DNA from: Apoderus coryli
Taxonomy: Eukaryota; Arthropoda; Insecta; Coleoptera; Attelabidae
Direction: 5' to 3'
Assembly: GCA_911728435.2 (NCBI GenBank)
Contig: OU452204.1
Location: 4,092,001 to 4,156,000 of the forward strand
DNA length: 64,000 bases
Numbering within the stretch: the first letter of the stretch is position 1; each line of letters begins with the position of its first letter. A program made the position numbers and the translations under genes. The notes under the pieces were generated by a model. That model saw nothing but the letters and a program-made list of their open reading frames with translations. It searched no databases and was not told the DNA's origin. Positions 18,146 through 29,777 of the stretch are shown here, one piece after another.

Positions 18146-19715
18146 TTGTTGACACTACTGTATAATTGGAAGATCTCTCGTGTTTGTCCGATCTATAAAT
18201 CTGGTGCTAAAGATAATGTTGAGAATTATCGGACAATTTCAATTTTGTTTAACTTCTCGAAGATTTTTGACATGGTCGTGTATGTGAAAGTATTTAATCA
18301 AGTCAAAAATCCATATCCCAATGGATTTTTACTGGTCGCTCACCTGTTACCAATCTAACCTGCTTTATTCAGGATATATACTCAGCTCTTAATAATGGCT
18401 TACAAGTTGATGCGATATACACTGACTTCTCGAAGGCCTTTGATAGGATCGATCATGCAATACTTATGACTAAGCTGGATATCATGGGCTTTCAACACCG
18501 TATTCAATTTTTCAATTCTTTTCTATCTGACCGCGAGCAATTTGTCGAATTCAGGGATTTTCGATCTTCATCTTTTACTCCTACCAGTGGTGCACCTCAG
18601 GGAAGCAATCTAGCTCCACTCTTATTTGCCATCTATGTAAACGACATCGCTGCTGAAGTCTCTAGCGACTATCTTTTGTTCGCCGATGATTTGAAATTGT
18701 ATAGACCAATTGCTACCGAGGACGACTGCATGCTTGCAACGGGATCTCGAGGAACTTGAGGAATGGTGCATTAGAAACAGGCTTCCGCTCAACGTCAGTA
18801 AGTCCAAACTCATGTCATTTACCAGACGACAGAGTAATTAGTTTCAATTATACGCTCCATGGTGTTGTTCTTGAATCTTGTGAGTCAATAAAGGACTTGG
18901 GAGTGATCATGGATAGTGAAATGACGTCTGATGCTCTATTTCACAAAGCGCGATCCGAATGATGGGATTTATTCTCCACTGAACTACTGATTTTCAAGAT
19001 ATTGACTGTCTGCTTCAGCTGTACGTAAGTTTTGTCCGCTCTAGATTGGAATATGCCTCTTTTATATGGTCTCCTTTATACCAGGTACACATCAATAAAT
19101 TGGAGCGTATTCAAAGAAAATTGTTAAAAATCTTAGCTTTTAAGATCGATGGATGTTTCCCAGTCAGGGGCATTGACCATAATATATTGTTAAACAGATT
19201 TAATGTTAATTCATTGGTTTTTCGTAGAGATTCGGTTGGTCAAATATTCCTGTTTAAGCTTATAAACAGCATAATTGACTCCCCTCGCCTTCTCGAACAA
19301 CTGCCCTTTAATTTACCGCATTTTTTTTCTCGAACGATGAATTTATTTAGAGTGCCGCGTTTCAACACCAATTATGCATCGAGATCACCTCTTTACCGAG
19401 CATGCCGAACCTGCGATCGTCTTAATATACATCGATCTGTACATTACTTTGACGGGCCACTGTGGTCTTTTCGCGCTGGTTTGTATCGGTACTTGAGCAC
19501 CCTGGACATGTAGAGCGTGGAACGTATGGTGATTTTGTTGTATTGTGTATTAACTTTATATTGCTTTATGGTGTAAATTTCTGAGCTTATGCTTTTTCGA
19601 TAATTTTTATCAATTATTTAGTAGATAATATCCATAGTCTAGTACGAGTACTTAGAATTGTCTTGTTATTGGGTCTTGCTCTGTTAGACAATAAAGTATT
19701 TATTTATTTATAAGT
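18146..19715 (+). pseudogene. Decayed Jockey-type LINE reverse transcriptase
   Basis: 5'-truncated plus-strand LINE. It begins inside the reverse transcriptase (WKISRVCPIYKSGA, NYRTISILFNFSKIF). After a small deletion it continues YTDFSKAFDRIDHAI (about 18420-18455) and FTPTSGAPQGSNLAPLLF (18570-18630), then the catalytic LLFADDLKLYRP (18674-18710). Frame breaks near 18360, 18750 and 18960 follow. The C-terminal domain is at 19046-19513 (MEYASFIWSPLY, KLERIQRKLLKIL). A ~180-base 3' UTR ends with aataaagtatttatttattt at about 19690. It is related to the minus-strand LINE at 20700-22855 and to 50060-51830, with shared features such as FADDLK and the RPxHxLERIQRKFLK-like segment. Confidence 0.8.
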
Positions 19716-19910
19716 TATCAATAAATATACAAAAATTAAATAAACTACATGCACAGTATGTCCGAACGGAAAAAAAAAATTCGTGACATAAGTGCAATTG
19801 CAACTCACATCTCCCGATCGCCAGTCAGGTGTTCTACTGAACTATTAAACTATTGTGGCATAGGTATAGTGGAAATCTCGTTCAGTCCGTATACATAATT
19901 TCTGTTTGCA

Positions 19911-20110
19911 GGGTTAACTCGACCTGATGGAACTTTTATCAACATGAAAGAAATGTTAGAGATTTTAATAGAAAATCACTTTCCTGGAAGTTTCAGTCTT
20001 GACAACATATGGTTTGCCAGCTTTGAGGATGGAAGTTACAGGGCGATATTGAAAATATTGCGTTTTGGGACCCCCTTCGTATCTGGGTTACCCTTTAATT
20101 CAGCGGGAAG
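19911..20110 (+). pseudogene. LINE fragment, linker before reverse transcriptase
   Basis: Reads GLTRPDGTFINMKEMLEILI, then ENHFPGSFSLDNIWF, in the style of the segment between endonuclease and reverse transcriptase in R1/LOA-type LINEs, where a HFPG motif is usual. It stops near 20113. No other part of that element is visible nearby. The 20111-20700 stretch holds nothing else that I recognise. Confidence 0.45.
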
Positions 20111-20699
20111 ATAAAAACTGATTTGATTGAGATTTTTGCATAGAATCTAGTGGTGTAGGTTTTTATGATTTAAATGTGACACCCAATATATTTTTCTCAA
20201 ATTTTGTCGGGCTTTTTATGAGATTCAAAGTTATAAGCGTGTTGCATAAATATATGAGAACATTACATAATCAGACAGAATAAGGATAGCCATGACGTCA
20301 CCACCTTGACTGATACAGTTGGAATAATTGCCTTAACCATTGCCAAAACAAACAAATCCATAATTTTCTTGTTTTCCTTCCCATAATTTTTCGGTCAGGG
20401 TTTTTTGAATGATCCGTGAAATATTAAATTTTGCTGTAGACGTCTAAAGGTTGACAACATATGGATACCTATTTAAAATATAGCAAAATAATCCAATTTT
20501 TATACAAACTTCTTTTTATTTCAGAAACCTCACAGTTTAGGTAGGTATAGGAACATGATGCATCATTTGAAATCAAATTTGATTATATATAGTATAATAA
20601 TAGTGATTGCAAAAAAAACATTGATTATACAACAATGCAAACCATATAAACTAATATAAAAACGAAAATATTAATAATTATAGTATAAGAAGAAATTAC

Positions 20700-22855
20700 A
20701 AAACAATATAAATCAAATATTCACAATTCAACACCCTCCAGAGCAGCTTTCAACAGTGATCTCCCGGAACAGGCGAATATCTCACAACTATCACAAATTA
20801 AATTAAAATTCTTACACATATGAAACACAGGCGACTTCGTATACAAATTCGTGGCCGGTCTTTCGCAATAAAAATCTACACAATTACGGCTTCCCAATCG
20901 CGGAACTTTTATATTTATTTGGGATAGCAGCTCAGGACAGTCAATCCGATTGTGCAGAAGAGCATGCAAACATTTTATGGATTAAAAAGGTTTTTCTGAA
21001 CTCCAAGCTTCTCACGCCAAATCTGTCCAGCAACAATATGTATTCAATACCTCTAGCCGGATAAACGGCATCCACTTTAAATGAAAGATACTTTAAGAAC
21101 TTTCTCTGAACTTTCTCAATATGCTGTATGTAAAGTCTATAAATGGGATACCAAATCAGAGAACAATATTCCACTCTCGAACGAACATAAGAATTGTACA
21201 ACACCAGAAGTGCAGACATATCATTGAAACTTCCACAATTTCTCGCAATAAAGCCGTACATTCTCATAGCTTCACGGCCTTAGAATTTACAACGGTACGA
21301 AAGATAATTTTGGGTCAAACACAACTCCGAAATCAGTAGTAGAGGAACACCTACCAAGGAAAGTCTGACAAACTGTATATCGAAAATCTATAATATTTTT
21401 CTTTCTTGAGAATAGCATATTCTGTAACAAGTGAGGAATATGGCATATTCTGAACGAGTGGAAATTTGTCACCCGAGCCGATAGGCGAATCTACGTACAC
21501 ATTACATAAGAATATATCTGTGGTGTTTGGGAGACATATGATAATTCCAAAAATTCCGTTTTTCTGCTCAATACATATTTAAATCAACTTTTTTACATGT
21601 TTTCATTTGATCTATAAACGATATCTCCAACATGACTACAAGTTTCTAACTAATTTGGATCCAATAAAAACCAACAACAATCGGATCACTAGGTCCTCTG
21701 TTTAAAGAATGACGCAGGAAGTGTTTGTTAATGTCATGTGGATTATTCAAAATTTCCGGGATAGTTAGCGATGCTTGTTTATTGTGTATATCTAGCTCTC
21801 TCAGTTTTTTAATGACAAAAAATTCAAGATAAGCTTTCTTTTCTGCTCTAATTGAAATATTAGTTTGATTACGAATTCTTTTGTAGTCAGACCAATGCAC
21901 AAGGTTTTTGATTCTTTTGTATTTTAAGAAAGCTTTTTCTTTAAGTTTGATCAACAAACGTACATCATCCGTCAGCCAAGGAGCCCTGGGCCCTGAAATT
22001 CTTACAGTTTTCAGCGGCGCCAAAACATCCAAAATATTATAAAGCATTTGATTAAAATAGCTAATTTTAACATTAATATCCTGAGTGTAAATTACAGTAT
22101 CGAACGTTGAAATCTGCAAAAATTCTTCCAACAAATCCCGGTCAATATTTTTTAAGTTTCTAGAAGTTACTTCTCTACAACCGCGTTTCGTGTCCCGTCC
22201 CCCGAGTTTGCAAAAAACTAACGAATGATCAGAAATGTCACTCATCTCTCTCGTACCGCACATATCGTATTTCAAATCTGAAGAAATTAATATTATGTCC
22301 AACAAAGTACTAGAGGATGCCGTTACTCTGGTCGGTTCAGAAACTATTTGTTTTAGATTAAATGATTCAATGTATTCGTTAAAGATAGTAGCATAATGAC
22401 CTTCAGTGTCAAGAAAATATTAATATCGCCGCCACAAATCAGCTTATCGCACTCCACAATATATTGTGAAATTGAGTCCTCAAACACATTAACGAAATCC
22501 GAAAAGCTACCCCTAGGTGGCCGGTATAGTGAACCAATTATGTAAGTAACTTTGCAAATTTTGAGCTTTATCCATACTTGTTCAAGCGCGTCCTCCATGG
22601 TGGAGTATATAATGTCATACTCTATACCTTCTCTCACATATAAGCCCACACCTCCGCCTCTCGAACTTCTATACCTCCTGACAAAATTATAGCCGTCAAT
22701 GTTTATAGCCTGGCTGGAGATAACATCTGACAACCATGTCTCCGAAACACCCACAATGTCATACAACTCTCTATTTAAAAGTTGTTTGATCTCCGAGAAA
22801 TGACCAGTCAAAGATCTCGCATTCATAAAGGCTACAGTGAAGTTGTTCATGTTTA
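20700..22855 (-). pseudogene. Jockey-type LINE with deleted reverse-transcriptase core
   Basis: Minus-strand LINE ORF2 that starts with its own ATG (22850, MNNFTVAFMNARSLT). The endonuclease is nearly whole: YDIVGVSETWL, SSRGGGVGLYV, GSLYRPPRG and, after one frameshift near 22390, EPTRVTASSSTLLDIIL and DISDHSLVF, followed by the linker (WLTDDVRLLIKLKEKAFLKY). At about 21650 the frame breaks; only the last part of the reverse transcriptase remains (TDFGVVFDPKLSF at 21287-21472), so the catalytic boxes with YADD are deleted. The C-terminal part is at 21267-20721 (SRVEYCSLIWYPIY, HIEKVQRKFLKYL). No ORF1 lies upstream. It cannot move. Confidence 0.8.
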
Positions 22856-23230
22856 TGAAAACAAATAAGACAGGAAGATAAAATTAAAAATACTTTTGAA
22901 TTCTACAAAGATCCAAACTGAAAGCTAAAATAACTTAAAAAAAAAATGGATATAGTAATATTCTAAAATTAATTAAAATAAAAAATAGTCTGGCAAAACC
23001 ATTGGAATGCAATCAAGTCAAACGTCAAATGGAACGATACAAAAAAAAAACAATATGTATATAAATATACTCTAACAAAGAGAGAAAAAATAATAAATAC
23101 AAATGAAACTATAAGTTTAATTTAAAATACAAGAAAAGGATACATAAAAAGTGCGTATCATTTCATATCATTTTACAAAAGAAAGTAATGGACTTTTAAT
23201 CTCAATACGTATACTACAAAATGGAGATCA
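22856..23230. other. No feature recognised
   Basis: A-rich sequence upstream of the LINE endonuclease start; it could be the LINE 5' UTR. Confidence 0.35.
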
Positions 23231-23237
23231 TGCTATT

Positions 23238-23875
23238 TATGGCACGAGGGTGTAGTTCAGCGAGGAGCTGATGAAATTGCATCCTGTTTATTTAAATTTA
23301 TTAAAGAACTACCAGACAACGCCGAAAAACTTTTCCTCTATTCTTACACATGTCCAGGACAAAATAGAAATTCTATTTTACCTGTAATGTTCCATCTTGC
23401 ACCTGAAGAAAAGCAAACCCTTCACGAAATACACCACAAATTTCTTGTTGCTGCGTTTGAAAAATTTGTTAAAAAAAGAAATAGCAGAATTTCAGTTCCT
23501 CAGGATTGTCAGTCATTGCCATGATAAGTACACGCTGTGATGTCAAATTTATGTCGCAAAATGATTTTTATGTGTTTTCCAAAGTTCTATTTAAATATCA
23601 AAATGCTAACGTGGCATTCAAATATACGCTTAATCCTGAGGAAGCATTTCGATTTTTTTCAATTGTTGAAAAGAGGCAGAGCAGTATCCATGTCTTCTGT
23701 TCAATTGCCAATGGCGTATAAAGAACCGGTACCTATAGACGTTAAAATGTATATAAATATATTAGATCTTTTACCATATTATATTGATCCAATATATCAT
23801 GATTTTTATACAAATATCAAACACACACAATCAAAAACAAGAATTTGTGTGAGTGACAGTGATGAAGATTACTGA
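23238..23875 (+). pseudogene. Uncharacterised multicopy RNase-H-like family, copy 1
   Basis: Plus-strand coding relic in two or three frames. It begins WHEGVVQRGADEIASCLFKF, then LFLYSYTCPGQNRNSILPV and a segment ending KFLV near 23450. After breaks it continues SVIAMISTRC, DFYVFSKVLFKYQNANVAF and a C-terminal LLKRGRAVSMSSVQLPMAYK, then EPVPIDVKMYINILDLLPYY and IYHDFYTNI, ending in an acidic tail. I recall a multicopy insect family with the pattern SDxCxGQNRN ... FLVSGHSYLPND, and the second relic at 44560-45330 supplies exactly that GHSYLPN block. The family has no name I am sure of. A transposase-like origin is inferred from copy number and decay, not from a known motif. Confidence 0.5.
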
Positions 23876-23951
23876 TATGTATCATTTAAGTTTATTGAAC
23901 TTATTCTTTCATTCAGTTACTATATTTTATTTTTTTTTTTGCGTAGAACAC

Positions 23952-24120
23952 TAAACTAAAACACGTTTTATCACTTCACCAAAACACTTTTTTAAACTCG
24001 ACGAGCGTTTCGCTAACAAAATAGTTTTAATTCTCTTCTGAGGATGCTAACATTCTTAGCGAAACGCTCGTCGAAATTAAAAAAGTATTTTGGTGAAGTG
24101 GTAAAACGTGTTTTAGTTTA
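23952..24120. repeat. Foldback MITE-like hairpin, 64-bp arms
   Basis: Arm one 23952-24015 (taaactaaaacacgttttat...) pairs with arm two 24056-24120 around a 40-base loop, with only a few mismatches. The arms include gacgagcgtttcgctaa and its complement. The long, nearly perfect arms indicate a recent insertion or selection for the hairpin. Confidence 0.85.
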
Positions 24121-24500
24121 GCATTTTTACTTAAAAACAATAAAGGTTCAATTATTTTTTCAGCTAATAAGTCCATTTAATTTATTTTTTTATGTTCAGT
24201 TTGTTTGGTATAAATATGATATCTACCAATATCATTAAAATTATAAAACATTTAGAAAATTATATTCATTAGATTGATACCTATAAATAATCACTACTTA
24301 AATTAACATATGTTATTTTTCCCCTGACCAATCCCGATTTACATAACGATTTCTACTCCTACTGAAAAATGGTCCATTTGGAGTTATCATATGTGTCCCA
24401 AATACCACAGATATAATTTGTGTAGTTTTCAGAAATTGCTAAATATCATAGATACATACATTATGATGTACAAGGAAAAATATTATTTTCTTATGAACAT
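24121..24500. other. No feature recognised
   Basis: A+T-rich spacer between the hairpin and the pogo relic. Confidence 0.4.
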
Positions 24501-24505
24501 TACTT

Positions 24506-25010
24506 TTGAAAAATAATTGTTGCTTAACAAAATTTTCGCATTTATTCAAACACAAAGATTTGATCAGGTACCCTTTCCTGGCCCCTGAAAGTAGTTCGCA
24601 CAATGTCAAATGCATTTCTCATTTCATTTTCGAGATCGATTTCATCTTCTTCCTCCCATTCGTGATTTTTCTCAGTGAAACCTGCTTTAGAAAAGCAGTT
24701 TTTGATAGTTTTCTGAGAAAAATTTTGAGGTGGTTATCCATCGTTAACAATTTTGTGAACAATTCGGTTTCGGTTTGATGTTTTATGTTTTTTATAATAC
24801 CCTGGTCTATAGGTTGCAATTTGGAGGTCATGTTTAATGGAAAAATGATCACTTCAATATTCGTTAATTTTTTACTTACACTAACTGGATGTGCAGGACA
24901 ATTGTGTATAAACATCACAATCTTTTTATTTTGGCATTTCATTTGTATGTCTAGTTCTTTAATCCATCTTCCGAATATATCAGAAGTCATCCATGCCTTT
25001 TTACTAGTGG
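24506..25010 (-). pseudogene. Pogo/Tigger-type transposase fragment (DDE_1)
   Basis: The minus strand reads KAWMTSDIFGRWIKELDIQM, then KIVMFIHNCPAHP, NIEVIIFPLNMTSKLQPIDQ and GIIKNIK. This is the catalytic heart of pogo/jerky-type DDE_1 transposases, in which the N/DNCxxH and PxNxTSxLQPxDQG blocks are diagnostic; the first normally carries a catalytic Asp and has Asn here. The frame ends at 24619 with charged sequence, and no N-terminal CENP-B-type DNA-binding part remains. It lies head to head with the plus-strand DDE_3 relic that begins at about 25035, which truncates it or was joined to it. Confidence 0.8.
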
Positions 25011-25034
25011 CGTAATTTAACTCCTTTTAAACAA

Positions 25035-25807
25035 GGGGGATTTTGGCTGTTGCTGAGGTTTTGAATGTAAGTATTAGTACTGTTTGGTGCATTCTTAAGG
25101 ACAATTTGGTATATCCATACAAGATCCAACGCGTTCAAGGACTTATTCCTGCTAATTTTCCTCCATCTATCTGTCAATGGCTTTCACACAAAATTTTTGA
25201 AGTTCTTCAACTACTGATATTGATTTTGTTTACTGATGAAGCGACTTTTTCAAGAAATTTAATAAGGAATTTTCATAATAACCATTTAATGTGTGATGAG
25301 GTTCCGAATGCGATAGTTGAAGATTATTTCTCTATGAACGTTTGGATTGGAATTGTGGGTGACTGCTAAATTGGACCCGTATTTCTACCAGGAAGACTTA
25401 CCGGAGAGGTAGGTATATGGCGACACACATTTCTGGATTTCTAGAAAACGTACCATTGGTAATAAGAAATGCAATGTGGTTTTTGCACGATGGTGCACCA
25501 GCGCATTTTAGTGGGTTGCTCGTGGGTTTTTAACAGAAACATACGGAAATCGCTGAATTAGCCGTGGTGGACCTCACTTATGACTTGTACGATCCCCACT
25601 AGATTTTTTCATGTGGGGCCACCTGAAGTCCTTAGTTTACGCTACTCCTGTGGAAAATGTGGAGGACCTAAGGGATCTCATTCTTGCTGGGTGTGTAATT
25701 CGATTAGAAACGACCCTGGTATTTTTGAGAGATTTCACCAGTCAATGAGGAGTGGATTGGATTCATGTATCCGAGCTAGAGGTGGTCAATTTCTACAGTT
25801 TTTGTAA
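25035..25807 (+). pseudogene. Mariner-like DDE_3 transposase relic
   Basis: Plus-strand transposase missing its first helix-turn-helix. It starts AVAEVLNVSISTVWCIL, then YPYKIQRVQGLIPANFPP. The first catalytic region is ILFTDEATFSRNLIRNFHNN (about 25215-25275), then FSMNVWIGIVGDC and, after the stop at 25367, IGPVFLPGRLTGE. The GDCLIGP sequence of the family is interrupted only by the Cys-stop change (TGC TAA). The stretch FLHDGAPAHFS follows out of frame (about 25482-25512). The end is FHVGPPEVLSLRYSCGKC, then RNDPGIFERFHQSMRSGLDS and GGQFLQFL, the C-terminal region of the family. Same broad family as 13230-13690, 36119-36554 and 39387-40770. Confidence 0.8.
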
Positions 25808-27027
25808 TTTTTTGTATTAGGTATAAATGATAATTTTATTTATTTTGTCTTGATTCGAAATGTGAATGTTATTTTTAGTTTAATTATTCGCAAATATTCT
25901 TGGTATGTTGAAAACTGTTTTAAATTTTTATCTAGTAAACGAAGCAACATATTAAAAAAATACAATAGATAAAAGTTGTAGTTTTAGTCGCTGTATCTCA
26001 AGACAATATCGAAATTAAATTACAATCATTGGCGTACATTGTTTTTTCTCAATAATTTTTATTAAGTTGTCCCCCGAACCCCACTGGACTAAATAATTTT
26101 GATATTGTTAGAGCCATATAAGCTCCCTATTTCTAGCAACAACGTTGCCGAATTTCAAACAAATCGGTAAGGAGTTATTTGACTTAATTAAAAGAACCGT
26201 TTATTTAAAAAAACTTCAAATCTTGGAAATAATGCATTTCTATCCAGAATGCCTGTGGAAACCTTTTTTCATAAAATGACCTGGGAAAGTTTAGATTTTA
26301 ATTTTAGAAAAATAATAAAAAAATGTTAGAAGGTTCTACGGAAAATTGAATTTTTCCTATTTCTGTCGATGGGCTTATAAGTTTGGGTGCAAGAAAGCAT
26401 CCAATCGTGTCATTATAAGCCATTATCTTTGCATAAGAATTTTGTACTATATTTGAAATAAAATAATACAGTTATATGTTTGATATCCTAAAAGTATCTT
26501 GTTAAAAAATAAACGAATTGCTAAGCAACTCAAATAAAACTTGGCAACATTGCAGTTACAATAACTTTTTGTTGATTTTACTTGTGTTGTTGTTTTGTTT
26601 AATATTTATAATGCTGCGTACTTAATTAAATATTTCCATGCAATATTGAAAACAATTTATTTTTGGAATATCGTCACCTGTGGTTCAATTTTCTATATAC
26701 AGAGCTAACTTATGTAGTAAATTTATATTATCGAATAATTAGGTACTTGAAATGAATATCCAATACTAAATTTTTAATATATTTATTAAACTGAATAACA
26801 TAATCTAACCGTGCTCTTACTTCTATCTCTAACTTCTTAAACTTATTCTGGCGAAGTGTATTTCCCCTAAACATAACATAACTCGCTCAAAATAGATTGA
26901 CACTATTGACAGGAGAAAATACCAGAATATCGGAAATTTGAATTTACGCGCCATATGTTAGATCAGCGACTACACTTAATATATTTTAATAATTACAGCA
27001 CAAAAAATAAACTGTTGTCCTCGAGGC
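25808..27027. other. No gene recognised
   Basis: A+T-rich DNA. Bases up to about 26350 may be the non-coding end of the mariner-like element. No coding remnant or repeat was identified in the remainder. Confidence 0.4.
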
Positions 27028-27137
27028 ACGAATAACATTCCATATATAAGTGTAAAAGTAGTAATTTTATGACCTTTTTCTCATTTATCTAAAATTTATA
27101 TATATATATATATGTATATATATATTTTTGTTTTAGA

Positions 27138-29045
27138 CATCAGCTATTTTTTTTAAGTGTCGGGTTTTGTTCCTTTTTCTTCTCTTTGGAGGCACTATTT
27201 ATACGTACATATTTTATATTTCAGATCTTCTAGGCCAAGTACTTGTACGCAAAATAGTTGATTTTTTTTTAGTTTTATTATTAAATTTATTTTGCCCCCT
27301 TTTCTACTATTTACTAACGCCTATGTAAACAAAATTGGTATGCTGCATGTTGTAGGTTATCTTATATCAAAGTTATATATAATTAGCCAATTTTTCTGTT
27401 ATATTTGGGAATTTTTTTTTTCGTTTTTGACCCTTTTTTACACTATCTTCGAACGCCTGTGTGAACCAGTTCATGTATGTAACATGTTTTAGGTTATATT
27501 CTATAAAAGCTATAAATAACTAGTCAATATTACTGTTATGTTTAAGAAATACGTTTTTTCCTACCCTTTTACCCCATTTTACACTATTTTTGAATGTCAA
27601 TGTGGTTTAATTGTTTAGGTTCAATAGTTTAGGTTATATTTAATTAAACGCACAAAAAATTATTCAATATTTCGGATAAGTTTAAAAACTATGATTTTTT
27701 TAATTTTTGAACCCTTTTTTAAACCCCTTGTCTATGCTCAATGTTAATCACTACCTATAAATATCATGTAGTATTTTCGTACCAAATGTGGTTAAAATCC
27801 GTTAAGTGGTTTTTGAGGTATCACGGATACAAATTTTTTCAGACCCTTTTATAGAATTTTCACGGACGCCCATGGTACATTAATTTTTGTCGTGTATTTT
27901 TAACACCAATTCAACTAGTTAAATATAAAAAAAATTACATTTTAAATATTTTTTTATTTTACCCCCTTTTCTATTATTTACGAACGCCTATATAAATAAA
28001 TATATTATGCTGCATTTTGTAGGTTTTCTTATATAAAAGCTATATATAATTAGCCAAATTTTCTGGTATATTTGGGAAACATTTTTTTTAAGTGTCGGGT
28101 TATGTTCCTTTTTCTTCTCTTTTGAGGCACTATTTATACGTACATATTTTATATTTCAGATCTTCTAGGCCAAGTTCTTGTACGCAAAATAGTGGATTTT
28201 TTTTTAGTTTTATTATAAAATTTATTTTGCCCCCTTTTCTACTATTTACGAACGCCTATGTAAACAAAATTGTTATGCTGCATGTTGTAGGTTATCTTAT
28301 ATCAAAGTTATATATAATTAGCCAATTTTTCTGTTATATTTGGGATTTTTTTTTTCGTTTTTGACCCTTTTTTACACTTCGAACGCCTTTGTGAACATCT
28401 TCGAACGCCTGTGTGAACCAGTTCATGTATGTAACATGTTTTAGATTATATTCTATAAAAGATATAAATAACTAGTCAATATTACTGTTATGTTTAAGAA
28501 ATACGCTTTTGTCTAACCTTTTTACCCCATTCTACACTTTTTTCGAATGTCAATGTGGTCTAATAGTTTAGGTTAAATAGTTTAGATTATATTTAATTAA
28601 ACGCACAAAAAATTATTCAATATTTCGGATATGTTTAAAAACTATGATTTTTTTAATTTTTGAACCCTTTTTTAAACCCCTTGTCTATGCTCAATGTTAA
28701 TCACTACCTATAAATATCCTGTAGTATTTTCGTACCAAATGTGGTTAAAATCCGTTAAGTGGTTTTTGAGGTATCACGGATACAAATTTTTTCAGACCCT
28801 TTTATAGCATTTTCACGGACGCCTATGGTACATTAATTTTTGTCGTGTATTTTTAACACCAATTCAACTAGTTAAATATAAAAAAATTACATTTTAAATA
28901 TTTTTTTATTTTACCCCCTTTTCTATTATTCACGAATGCTGCATTTTGTAGGTTTTCTTATATAAAAGCTATATATAATTAGCCAAATCTTCTGGTATAT
29001 TTGGGAAACATTTTTTTTTTCGTTTTTGAACCTTTTTTTTAAACT
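27138..29045. repeat. ~950-bp tandem duplication inside copy B
   Basis: The two halves start with the same tttttaagtgtcgggtt block and proceed through the same order of units with small differences (a ~20-base insertion near 28390 and a deletion near 28930). The duplication arose after the two element copies diverged. Confidence 0.65.
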
Positions 29046-29666
29046 ATTTTCGAACGCCTGTGGTAACCAATTCTTTTATGGAATTATTTATATCATATAT
29101 TATTGTATCACAACTATGAAAAAATATTCCATATTTCAAATAAGTTTAGGAAATATATATTTTTTTATGTTTTGACCCCTTTTCCACTATTTACGAACGC
29201 CTATGAAAGTAAGTTATTTATGACACATTTTATAGGTTATATTCTATCAAAGCTATAAATAACTAGTTAATATTTCTACGAAATACGTTTTTTAAAAATC
29301 TTTTTTACCTAATATTTTATGTTCAATATTTTAGGTTATATTTAATTAAATGCGTAAAAAATTATGCAGTATTTCGGATAAGTTTAAGAACTATGAATTT
29401 TTTTAATTTTTGAATCCTCTTTAAACTCCTTGCCTACGCTCAATGTTTCCCAAAATCTAATCAGCTCCTTGCCATGTCCAATAGTATTTTTGTACCAAAT
29501 TTGGTTAAAATCTGTTAAGTGGTTTTTGCGTTTTCGTGGATATAGACAGACAGACTTTTTGTTAAAACTACTTATTTATGTATAAAATGACCAAAAACAA
29601 GTATTTCCGGTGAAATTCAAAAAACAAAAAAAAAATTGATGAAACTAAAATAGTCTCCATATATTA

Positions 29667-29672
29667 TTTATT
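29667..29672 (-). terminator. AATAAA inside repeat element, downstream of host gene
   Basis: First AATAAA on the minus strand after the stop codon at 29778, 106 bases away and inside the terminal region of repeat element B. Confidence 0.4.
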
Positions 29673-29777
29673 ACATATATGACATGGAGAGCTAAAATAT
29701 TATTATCAACAAATAGCTATAAATACAAATATAAACAAAACTAGGACATTAATGTTTAAAAAATTGAGCTTTATCCG

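Larger units (their letters stand above)
27028..29694 (-). mobile_element. Non-coding element with internal tandem units (copy B, inverted)
   Basis: Reverse-complement copy of element A (1942-3734). It has the same cgggttttgttcctttttct block near its left end, the same cgaacgcctatgtaaa-type units in inverted orientation, and the end atatgacatggagagcta at about 29677-29694. It is longer than copy A because a ~950-base internal segment is duplicated in tandem (about 27138-28090 and 28092-29045). The short ORFs here repeat the same low-complexity peptide in both duplicate halves and are not genes. Confidence 0.65.
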
